NCBI GenBank assembly: GCA_031279925.1
Contig: JAITHQ010000094.1
Coordinates: forward strand, 1 to 13,712
Reading direction: 5' to 3'
Length of the DNA: 13,712 nt
Source of the DNA: Treponema sp.
GTDB lineage: Bacteria > Spirochaetota > Spirochaetia > Treponematales > Breznakiellaceae
Of the stretch, positions 5,897 through 12,516 are shown piece by piece; position 1 is the first letter of the stretch, and each line of letters opens with the position of its first letter. The position numbers were made by a program, and so were the translations under genes. A model generated the notes under the pieces. It saw only the letters and a program-made list of their open reading frames with translations, did not search any database and was not told the DNA's origin.

Positions 5897-7393
5897 GTGC
5901 AAAAAACATTGCTTAAAATGGAACACATATCAAAATCATTTCCCGGCGTAAAAGCGCTGGAAGACGCGCATCTGGAACTTCAGGAAGGTTCAATACTCGG
6001 CCTGTTAGGTGAAAACGGAGCCGGAAAATCAACGCTTATGAATATTTTGGGCGGTATTTACCGGCCCGATAATGGAACCATTGCCGTTGCCGGAGAACCT
6101 GTTGCCATACATTCGGTATCCGATGCGCAAAAAATGGGGATTTCTTTTATTCACCAGGAACTGGCGCTGGTTCCGTTTCTTTCGGTGGCGGAAAACATTT
6201 ATTTGGGAAGAGAGATCAGGGACCGGTTCGGCATGGTCAGCAAAACCGCCATGAACAAGGAAGCCCAGAAGTACATGGATGTGGTGAGTCTTGACATGGA
6301 CCCGGCTACCAGGATTTCACGGCTCAGTACCGGTCAGCAGCAGATGGTAGAGATAGCCAAAGCCTTCTCCCTTAACGCCCGGATCGTGGTTATGGATGAG
6401 CCTACTTCGTCGTTATCTGAAAAAGAAATTGAAATACTGTTCAAGACCACCCGTGATTTAAAAAAAATGGGCATAGGTATTATTTATATTTCGCATAAAA
6501 TGTCGGAGATTTTTGAGCTGACCGACAAGGTCATGGTAATGCGTGACGGTCATTATGTGGGAGAGAAGGCCACTGCGGAAACCAACACCGATGAGCTTAT
6601 TCAGATGATGGTTGGCCGGGAGCTCAAAAATTACTACGTCCGTACTTACAATAAAAGGGAAGAGGCGGCGATGGAAGTGAAGCGTATCAGTTCCGCAGTC
6701 ACCCAGGTACACGACTGCAGTTTTACGCTCTATAAGGGAGAGGTCCTGGGCTTTTACGGCCTTATCGGCGCGGGACGCTCGGAGCTGATGAACTGCATCA
6801 TGGGTATTGATGAAATTTCCGGCGGTGAATACACCGTTTTTGGAAAAACGATCTCCAAACCTAATCCGCTCATTGCGCGGCGGAATGGTCTTGCGCTGGT
6901 TCCCGAAAGCCGCAAAACCCAGGGGTTGATACTCGAAAATACGGTTTCCTTTAATTCCACCCTCGCGGTGCTTGACAAGTTTATAAGCTGGCTGCGGGTC
7001 AACCGGCAAAAAGAATCCGATATTGTCAACAATGGCGTGGAAAGCATGTCCATCAAGACCCCCTCGGTTAGCCAGCGAGTTGTTAATCTTTCGGGGGGGA
7101 ATCAGCAGAAAGTAGTATTGGCCAAATGGCTCGCCACCTCTCCGGGGATACTTATTCTGGATGAACCAACCAGGGGTATCGACGTCGGGGCCAAGGCGGA
7201 AATTTACCGGATAATTAATGAGCTGGCGGGAAAAGGTATCGCCATTATCATGGTGTCCTCTGAATTGAACGAAGTTATCAACATGAGCGACCGGCTCGTG
7301 GTTATGCGGGAGGATACTATTGCCGGCATATTGGAAAGGGAACATTTCTCGCAGGATATAATTTTAAAGTACGCGCTTGGAGGAAACGAATGA
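5897..7393 (+). CDS. CUT2 sugar ABC transporter, tandem-domain ATPase (RbsA/MglA-like)
   Basis: This 498-residue protein carries two fused ATP-binding domains and powers sugar import at the inner membrane face. Domain 1 has Walker A GENGAGKST (38-46), Q-loop HQE (86-88), signature LSTGQQQ (143-149), Walker B MDEPTSS (166-172) and switch H200. Domain 2 has a variant P-loop GLIGAGRSE (288-296), signature LSGGNQQK (398-405) and LDEPTRGIDVG (421-431), with the switch region reading VSSELNE instead of a histidine. Such an incomplete second site is normal for this family. The start is GTG at 5897, four bases after a full AAGGAGG (5886-5892); the overlapping ATG at 5895 is out of frame. The last codons overlap the permease start by ATGA. 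It works with the binding protein before it and the permease after it. Confidence 0.93.
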   Translation: MQKTLLKMEHISKSFPGVKALEDAHLELQEGSILGLLGENGAGKSTLMNILGGIYRPDNGTIAVAGEPVAIHSVSDAQKMGISFIHQELALVPFLSVAENIYLGREIRDRFGMVSKTAMNKEAQKYMDVVSLDMDPATRISRLSTGQQQMVEIAKAFSLNARIVVMDEPTSSLSEKEIEILFKTTRDLKKMGIGIIYISHKMSEIFELTDKVMVMRDGHYVGEKATAETNTDELIQMMVGRELKNYYVRTYNKREEAAMEVKRISSAVTQVHDCSFTLYKGEVLGFYGLIGAGRSELMNCIMGIDEISGGEYTVFGKTISKPNPLIARRNGLALVPESRKTQGLILENTVSFNSTLAVLDKFISWLRVNRQKESDIVNNGVESMSIKTPSVSQRVVNLSGGNQQKVVLAKWLATSPGILILDEPTRGIDVGAKAEIYRIINELAGKGIAIIMVSSELNEVINMSDRLVVMREDTIAGILEREHFSQDIILKYALGGNE

Positions 7394-8394
7394 ACAAGGA
7401 TAGGTTGTTGCGGTATGAAAAAAATGTGATTGCAGGCCCTGCAATCCGGTATTTACGGGCGAATTTTGGGATACTGTTAGGTTTCTTTTTCCTGTTTATC
7501 CTGTTGTCCATTTTCGCTGATTATTTCTTTTCAGCTGAAAATCTGCTCACGGTTCTGCGGACGGTATCCACCAATGCGTTTCTTGCCATCGGGGTTATGA
7601 TGGCGATTATGCTCGGCGGCATCGATCTTACCGGAGGGGCGCTCATTGCCTTTGCCGGTTGTGTCTGTGTTGTTGCCATGGAACGTATAGGCATGCCCAT
7701 GCCGGCTGCGATTGCCTTTGGGCTTTTTATCGGCGCTGCGGCGGGATTTGCCAATGGCGTAATTATCGCTTATTCCGGCATACATCCCTTTGTGGTAACG
7801 CTGGCCATGATGAGCATCTGCCGGGGCGGGGCCTACCTTGTCGCGGATGGAAGACCGGTTCCCCTCAATAAAAATGTCGAGGCTTTTACCTTCCTGGGAA
7901 ACGGTTATATTGGACCTATTCCCCTGCCGGTAATCTATATGCTGGTGTACCTTTTTCTGGCCTATCTCCTTTTAAACCGTACCCGGATAGGAAGGCATAT
8001 CTATGCCGTGGGCGGAAACCCCATAGCCGCAAAATACTCTGGCGTCAATATCATCCGGGTCAAAATTATGGTCTGGACCATAAGCGGTTTTCTGGGGGCC
8101 TTTGCCGGTGTTGTTCTGGCGGCCCGTATGTCTTCCGGACAGCCATCCGCAGGCGTCAGTTTTGAAACCGATGCGATTGCCGCTGCGGTGCTGGGGGGAA
8201 CCAGTATGTACGGCGGGGTAGGCAATATAGGCGGCGTGTTCATTGGTATCCTGGTTATTGGAATCATCAGTAATGGGTTGAATCTGCTCCATGTTAATTC
8301 TTTCTGGCAGTATGTGGCCAAGGGGGTAATTATACTGCTGGCTGTTTATATTGACATGTACCGGAAAAAGCGGGAAAATGCGCGGAAAGACTAA
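7390..8394 (+). CDS. CUT2 sugar ABC transporter permease (RbsC-like)
   Basis: This 334-residue integral membrane protein of the BPD_transp_2 (RbsC) family probably forms a homodimer with the preceding ATPase. Hydrophobic spans are visible at roughly 27-46, 60-78, 82-100, 104-127, 132-150, 176-196, 226-245, 262-275, 280-300 and 308-322. The family signature GGIDLTGG (76-83) follows the second span. The cytoplasmic coupling loop GRHIYAVGGNPIAAKYSGVN (201-220) contacts the ATPase. The ATG at 7390 overlaps the ATPase stop by four bases, with GGAGG (7379-7383) upstream, so translation is coupled. It is the last gene of this operon; a strong terminator lies about 70 bp after its stop. Confidence 0.92.
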   Translation: MNKDRLLRYEKNVIAGPAIRYLRANFGILLGFFFLFILLSIFADYFFSAENLLTVLRTVSTNAFLAIGVMMAIMLGGIDLTGGALIAFAGCVCVVAMERIGMPMPAAIAFGLFIGAAAGFANGVIIAYSGIHPFVVTLAMMSICRGGAYLVADGRPVPLNKNVEAFTFLGNGYIGPIPLPVIYMLVYLFLAYLLLNRTRIGRHIYAVGGNPIAAKYSGVNIIRVKIMVWTISGFLGAFAGVVLAARMSSGQPSAGVSFETDAIAAAVLGGTSMYGGVGNIGGVFIGILVIGIISNGLNLLHVNSFWQYVAKGVIILLAVYIDMYRKKRENARKD

Positions 8395-8466
8395 ACAATG
8401 GCGGAAAAGCCTGAATTTAAGGTGTTTTATGGCCGGAAATAGCAAGGCAAGATAAAATATTGCGGC

Positions 8467-8496
8467 AGTTGCAAAACTTCAGTTTTGCAACTTTTT
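8467..8496 (+). terminator. rho-independent terminator of the first transporter operon
   Basis: AGTTGCAAAAC (8467-8477), loop TTCA and GTTTTGCAACT (8482-8492) form an 11-bp perfect stem, followed by T residues to 8496. Between the permease stop and this hairpin (8395-8466) I see nothing else. This ends the first transporter unit before the next promoter. Confidence 0.85.
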
Positions 8497-8536
8497 CTGT
8501 CTCTGTGTAAACCCATCCCTGGTTTTGCATCCGGCA

Positions 8537-8558
8537 TTTTGTAATAGTTTTGTAATAG
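8537..8558 (+). repeat. tandem 11-bp direct repeat TTTTGTAATAG upstream of a promoter
   Basis: TTTTGTAATAG occurs twice without a gap (8537-8547 and 8548-8558). It ends four bases before the -35 box of the second transporter promoter. The 11-bp period is close to one helical turn, so both copies face the same side of the DNA. This fits an activator binding site or an A/T-rich UP element. Confidence 0.7.
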
Positions 8559-8562
8559 TTCA

Positions 8563-8592
8563 TTGACATAAAAAAATATTGAGGTTTATAAT
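8563..8592 (+). promoter_or_regulatory. consensus sigma70 promoter for the second ABC transporter operon
   Basis: TTGACA (8563-8568) and TATAAT (8587-8592) are exact consensus hexamers with an 18-bp spacer, the same as the promoter at 4609. The start of transcription should be near 8599. The tandem 11-bp repeat lies directly upstream. Confidence 0.85.
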
Positions 8593-8598
8593 GTATAA

Positions 8599-8768
8599 CA
8601 ATAGTTGTTGCGAGTCTGGGTGGTGGACTCTTGTCCGGTAAATATCCCTTAAATCACCATGTGCCATGTGTACATCAGTTATTCAAGGCTCTCTATTGGG
8701 GAACCAATAGAGGACTTACCCAATTCTGCGGCGGCAGGGTGGTTAAAGGTTTATGGGTGCGGGGATAT
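8599..8768 (+). promoter_or_regulatory. structured 5' leader able to cover the ATPase translation start
   Basis: Together with the terminator and promoter before it, this accounts for the 374 bases between permease and ATPase. Stems seen: GAGTC (8612-8616) with GACTC (8626-8630), and CTCTATTGG (8691-8699) with CCAATAGAG (8704-8712), closed by GGAA, a GNRA tetraloop. The element ATATCCCT (8642-8649) is complementary to GGGGATAT (8761-8768; seven Watson-Crick pairs and one T·G), which is the only ribosome-site-like sequence and directly abuts the ATG. Such pairing would block initiation. AATATCCCTT (8641-8650) is shared with the other transporter leader. Fold and role are inferred by eye. Confidence 0.45.
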
Positions 8769-10274
8769 ATGGAAGAAAACTATATTTTTGAATGTGAAGG
8801 CGTCTCAAAATCTTTTGGTGGTATTCATGCGCTGAATAATGTCCAGTTAAAAGTTAAAAATGGAGAAGTCCATGCCCTGCTGGGGGAAAACGGGGCCGGT
8901 AAGTCAACCTTGATGAAGATCATTATCGGTCTGTACCGGGCCGATTCCGGAGAAATGATCTTTGAGGGAAAGCCCTACACCGTAAGGGGTCCGGCTGAAG
9001 CAATCAAATATGGCATTTCCATGATACATCAGGAACTGAATCCTGAACCCCATCTGACCGTTGCGGAGAGCATTTTCCTTAACAGGGAAGATACCTACGG
9101 GAAAACTCCCTTCCTGAACAAAGCGGAAACGAACCGGAAGGCTGCCAAAATTCTGGAAAGTTTTGACTTCTGTATAAATTGTAAAATGCTGATGGAAGAG
9201 CTCACCCTGGCCCAGATTCAGATGATAGAAATAATCAAGGCGGTTTCGTGTAACGCACGGCTTATCATTATGGATGAGCCGACTTCTTCCTTGGACAGTG
9301 AGGAAACGGACCGCCTGTTCCGTACAATTCGGGGCTTGAAGGCTAAAGGTGTTTCCGTTATCTATATTTCCCACCGCATGGAAGAAATTTTTGAAATCTG
9401 CGACAAAGTATCCCTGTTCAGGGACGGCAGGTACATTGACACCCGTTTTCTCAGTGATGTTACCAAGGATGAGTTGATCTCGAAAATGGTTGGGCGGGAA
9501 GTGAAAAATGTATTTCCCAAAACAGACTGCCAAATGGGCAATGTGGCTTTTGCTGTGGAAGGTCTTTCGGGAAATGGCTTTAACAATATAAGTTTCAATG
9601 CTCACCAGGGTGAAATTCTGGGCATTTCAGGACTGGTTGGATCGGGACGAAGTGAAACCATGCGGGCCATCTTTGGCCTTGATCCCCTGGCTGCGGGAAA
9701 AATATTTCTGGAAGGGAAAGAGATTGTCATCAAAAATCCCGAGGACGCCATTGCGAAAGGTATATGCATGGTCAACGAAGATCGCAAGGGATTCGGCCTG
9801 TGCCTGACCCGCTCCCTGCGGGAAAATATATCCCTTCCCAATCTGCAAAAAAAACATAAGGGTTTATTGATAAATCAAAAGAGGGAAATCAGCGAAACGG
9901 CGGAGACTTCAAAAGTCCTGACCGTCAAGGCGGCAAGCATCGAGTCCGAGGCGTACTCCCTTAGCGGGGGAAACCAGCAAAAAGTTGTACTTGCCAAATG
10001 GATTATGGCGAAACCCAAAGTGCTGATCCTGGATGAACCGACCCGCGGCGTTGACGTGGGCGCCAAGTCAGAGATTCATACCCTGATGTGCCGGTTTGCC
10101 GCGGAAGGTATGGCGATTATCATGATTTCCTCGGAGCTGCCAGAAATTATGGGAATGAGCGACCGGGTGATTATTTTTCATGAAGGCAAAACAAACGGAG
10201 AGGTTTTCCGGAAAGATATTTTGAGCGGAGCGGTTACTCAGGAAATGATTTTGGCAAAAGAATTTGGACAATAG
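8769..10274 (+). CDS. second CUT2 sugar ABC transporter, tandem-domain ATPase (MglA/RbsA-like)
   Basis: This 501-residue dual ATP-binding protein is the energising subunit of the second sugar importer. Domain 1 shows Walker A GENGAGKST (39-47), HQE (87-89), a divergent signature LTLAQIQ (145-151) in place of LSGGQ, Walker B MDEPTSS (168-174) and switch H202. MglA-type proteins also diverge at this signature. Domain 2 shows GLVGSGRSE (288-296), LSGGNQQK (398-405), LDEPTRGVDVG (421-431) and SSELPE (454-459). The ATG at 8769 gives the usual family length of about 500. The frame is open for 46 codons upstream to a TTG at 8631, but that extension resembles no ATPase N-terminus and overlaps the structured leader. 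The ribosome site is a weak GGGG only four bases from the ATG. The permease follows after 15 bp. Confidence 0.92.
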   Translation: MEENYIFECEGVSKSFGGIHALNNVQLKVKNGEVHALLGENGAGKSTLMKIIIGLYRADSGEMIFEGKPYTVRGPAEAIKYGISMIHQELNPEPHLTVAESIFLNREDTYGKTPFLNKAETNRKAAKILESFDFCINCKMLMEELTLAQIQMIEIIKAVSCNARLIIMDEPTSSLDSEETDRLFRTIRGLKAKGVSVIYISHRMEEIFEICDKVSLFRDGRYIDTRFLSDVTKDELISKMVGREVKNVFPKTDCQMGNVAFAVEGLSGNGFNNISFNAHQGEILGISGLVGSGRSETMRAIFGLDPLAAGKIFLEGKEIVIKNPEDAIAKGICMVNEDRKGFGLCLTRSLRENISLPNLQKKHKGLLINQKREISETAETSKVLTVKAASIESEAYSLSGGNQQKVVLAKWIMAKPKVLILDEPTRGVDVGAKSEIHTLMCRFAAEGMAIIMISSELPEIMGMSDRVIIFHEGKTNGEVFRKDILSGAVTQEMILAKEFGQ

Positions 10275-10289
10275 CAAGGAGGACTTTAC

Positions 10290-11267
10290 ATGGCGGGTTT
10301 GACCGGAAAAAAGTTATTGGGCATGGATCAGACAGAACTGAATCTCTTTACCAGAAGATACGGGATCAGTTTTGTTATGTTAATAATGATCATTGGTTTG
10401 GCGATAGCGTCGCCCACATTCAGAACCAGCGGCAATGTATTGAGTATTTTGCTGCAGGTTTCAATAAACGGTATTCTTGCCATGGGCATGGTTTTTGTAA
10501 TCACCGCCGGTGGAATCGATCTGTCAATTGGTTCAATGCTTGCGCTGACCAGTACCATTATGGGCGTTATCCTTAACGAAACCGGTAATATTGTCCTGGC
10601 CTGCGCCGTATCAATTGCCGCGACAACTTTTTTTGGATTTATAAATGGCATACTGGTTGCCAAATTCAAGCTCTTTCCCTTTGTGGTTACCCTGGCAACC
10701 CAGCTGGTGATTCGGGGCATCGCCTATCTCGTTTCCGGCGGCTACTCCCTTTCCCTGTCCTCAACAGCGTTCATGCAGATAGGCGCGGGCAGGCTTTTTG
10801 GGATCATTCCCTATCCGGTGATCATTCTGCTGTGCGTCATTGCCGTTTCCTACGTTATTTTGCATAACACAAAACTAGGCAGGTACGTGTATGCCGTGGG
10901 CGGTAACATTAACGCCGCTACCGCATCGGGAGTAAACGTGTTCTGGACCCAGACCAAAACTTTTATCATTTCCGGCATTTGCTGCGGTATTGCCGGCATC
11001 ATTATGACCAGCCGCATCAACGCGGCCCAGCCCAATATCGGCGTGGGCTATGAAACCGATGCGATTGCCGCCTGCGTGATAGGCGGAACTTCGTTTGCGG
11101 GCGGCGTCTCAACCATACCGGGAACAGTAGTGGGCATCATCATCATCGGCCTCATCTACAACGGCATGAACCTGATCGGGATCAGCTCCTACTGGCAGAC
11201 CATCACCAAGGGGCTCCTTATCATCGGCGCGGTAATGGTTGATATGTTTATGAATAAACGGCGTTAA
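10290..11267 (+). CDS. second CUT2 sugar ABC transporter permease (RbsC-like)
   Basis: This 325-residue BPD_transp_2 membrane protein is partner of the preceding ATPase. Hydrophobic spans lie at about 26-43, 52-73, 82-96, 100-122, 130-149, 172-191, 224-240, 256-266, 276-293 and 305-320. GGIDLSIGSMLALT (74-87) is the RbsC signature after the second span. GRYVYAVGGNINAATASGVN (197-216) is the coupling loop. The ATG at 10290 follows AAGGAGGA (10276-10283) at six bases. It differs throughout from the first permease outside the family motifs, so the two transporters are not a recent duplication. The binding-protein gene follows after 55 bp containing a small hairpin. Confidence 0.92.
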   Translation: MAGLTGKKLLGMDQTELNLFTRRYGISFVMLIMIIGLAIASPTFRTSGNVLSILLQVSINGILAMGMVFVITAGGIDLSIGSMLALTSTIMGVILNETGNIVLACAVSIAATTFFGFINGILVAKFKLFPFVVTLATQLVIRGIAYLVSGGYSLSLSSTAFMQIGAGRLFGIIPYPVIILLCVIAVSYVILHNTKLGRYVYAVGGNINAATASGVNVFWTQTKTFIISGICCGIAGIIMTSRINAAQPNIGVGYETDAIAACVIGGTSFAGGVSTIPGTVVGIIIIGLIYNGMNLIGISSYWQTITKGLLIIGAVMVDMFMNKRR

Positions 11268-11273
11268 ACGGTG

Positions 11274-11309
11274 CTTATACTACTGTAATAGGTAGATAAG
11301 AATATTTTT
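11274..11309 (+). terminator. A/T-rich intercistronic hairpin before the second binding-protein gene
   Basis: CTTAT-a-CTAC (11274-11283) pairs with GTAG-ATAAG (11292-11300), nine pairs with one bulged A and an 8-nt loop. A short T run (11305-11309) follows, immediately before the AGGAGG (11310-11315) ribosome site. It may be a partial terminator or a processing site that separates binding-protein mRNA from the upstream genes. Confidence 0.4.
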
Positions 11310-11322
11310 AGGAGGTTCAAAA

Positions 11323-12291
11323 ATGAACAAAAGAATTTTGGTTGTAGCGGCGGTACTGCTGCTGGCAGCGATCCTGGCGCCTACGGTTTTTGCGGGTGGA
11401 CAATCATCCAGCAGCACGGGCGGGAAAAAAATTGTTATTGGCTATATTGCCAAGAACACGACCGATCCGTTCCACGGCCCGCTTAACACAGCGGCCCGGA
11501 AAGAAATGGATGCCCTCAAGGCTAACGGTAAAATTACAAACTATTTTTTCTATGACGGTTTGACAAACCCCGTTACCCAGGTCGAACTTATGGACACCGC
11601 CATTAACGCGGGATGTACTCACATCATCCTTTTACCGGCGGAAGCTGCGGGAAGTTCCCCGGTGCTGACCAAGGCCAAAGAGAAAAACATCCCGGTAGTA
11701 GTAGTAAACTCTATGACCAACAATACCCCGGACCTGGCTGCGGGTTATGTCGGTTCCAATGACGTGCAGGCCGGTGAAATGATGGCCAAGTTTGTACAGT
11801 CAAAGGCTCCCAACGGCGGCGGATATGGCCACATAATGGGCGTTATCGGTAATTCAGCGCAGATACAGCGCGGTCAGGGCATCCATAATATCATGGACAA
11901 AGATTCCAAGTGGAAGATGCTTGACGAGCAGGGCGCCGACTGGCAGGCGGAACGGGCAGTTAATTTCTCCATGGACTGGCTTTCCAAATATGGAGACCAG
12001 CTTAACGCAATCATTTGCGACAACGATGATATGTCCTCGGCGGCGCAGAACTATGTAAATTCCCGCAACCGCCGGGACATTATCTGTATTGGCGTTGACG
12101 GCAATGCCGGTCCCCTGAACATGGTAAAGAACGGTGATTTACAGGCCACCGTTTATCAGGACGGTGTCGGACAGGTGCTCAAGGGTATTGAATTGCTCGT
12201 GAAAGTCGCCAATGGCGAGAGCATACCCAAAACCACGATGATCGACTTTGTTATGATAACCAAGGATAATGTGAATCAATATCTGAAGTAG
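11323..12291 (+). CDS. second CUT2 sugar ABC transporter, periplasmic substrate-binding protein
   Basis: This 322-residue type I periplasmic binding protein closes the second transporter operon. The signal peptide is MNKR, a hydrophobic core (5-19) and VFA (22-24) before GGQSSSSTGG; no lipobox cysteine is present. The mature part has VIGYIAKNTTDPF (38-50), GYVGSNDVQAG (141-151) at the hinge, CDNDDMSSA (232-240) and GVDGNAGPL (257-265), all standard positions for sugar-contacting residues in the RbsB/MglB group. The ATG at 11323 follows AGGAGG (11310-11315) at seven bases. It shares only the family fold with the first binding protein, so the two importers probably recognise different sugars or anomers. 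A strong terminator follows its stop. Confidence 0.92.
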   Translation: MNKRILVVAAVLLLAAILAPTVFAGGQSSSSTGGKKIVIGYIAKNTTDPFHGPLNTAARKEMDALKANGKITNYFFYDGLTNPVTQVELMDTAINAGCTHIILLPAEAAGSSPVLTKAKEKNIPVVVVNSMTNNTPDLAAGYVGSNDVQAGEMMAKFVQSKAPNGGGYGHIMGVIGNSAQIQRGQGIHNIMDKDSKWKMLDEQGADWQAERAVNFSMDWLSKYGDQLNAIICDNDDMSSAAQNYVNSRNRRDIICIGVDGNAGPLNMVKNGDLQATVYQDGVGQVLKGIELLVKVANGESIPKTTMIDFVMITKDNVNQYLK

Positions 12292-12312
12292 TTTATCTGT
12301 TTTCGGGTTTTG

Positions 12313-12367
12313 GCCCCTCCTGTATCGCCTTTCAAGGAAAGGCAGTTGATTCAGGAGGGGCGTTTTT
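12313..12367 (+). terminator. strong bipartite rho-independent terminator of the second transporter operon
   Basis: GCCCCTCCTG (12313-12322) pairs perfectly with CAGGAGGGGC (12352-12361). A second stem stacks inside, GCCTTTC (12327-12333) with GAAAGGC (12337-12343). Five T follow at 12363-12367. Confidence 0.88.
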
Positions 12368-12460
12368 ATGGAAAAATCATACAACATTGAATCAGTTTTA
12401 AAACCCCGCTTGAATTTTTCAACGGCTCCATTTTCTTGTAAAAAAGCCGAATGCCATTCT

Positions 12461-12487
12461 TTGACAATATAACAGAATGGGTATAGT
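12461..12487 (+). promoter_or_regulatory. promoter candidate for the xylulokinase gene
   Basis: TTGACA (12461-12466) is a perfect -35 box. The best -10 is TATAGT (12482-12487) with a short 15-bp spacer; TAGTAT (12484-12489) gives 17 bp but a poorer match. An imperfect dyad, CGGCT (12423-12427) with AGCCG (12445-12449), sits just upstream and could bind a regulator. The transcript leader would be only about 20-25 nt. Confidence 0.55.
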
Positions 12488-12516
12488 ATGAGGCAGTTCG
12501 GGTAAAGGGGTATGTG

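Noticed and set aside
6458..7345. Long open frame on the minus strand (295 codons), with others at 298-951, 1434-1913 and 8904-9605
   Set aside because: They lie antisense inside well-supported + strand genes, are composition shadows rich in His/Asn/Pro, and have no recognisable domains.
8666..8710. 14-codon frame ending in the GNRA hairpin of the second leader
   Set aside because: No ribosome site precedes its ATG and there is no independent support. Its stop in a stem could be chance.
8631..8768. 46-residue N-terminal extension of the second ATPase
   Set aside because: It matches no ATPase N-terminus, has no ribosome site and overlaps a structured leader. Starting at 8769 gives the normal family length.
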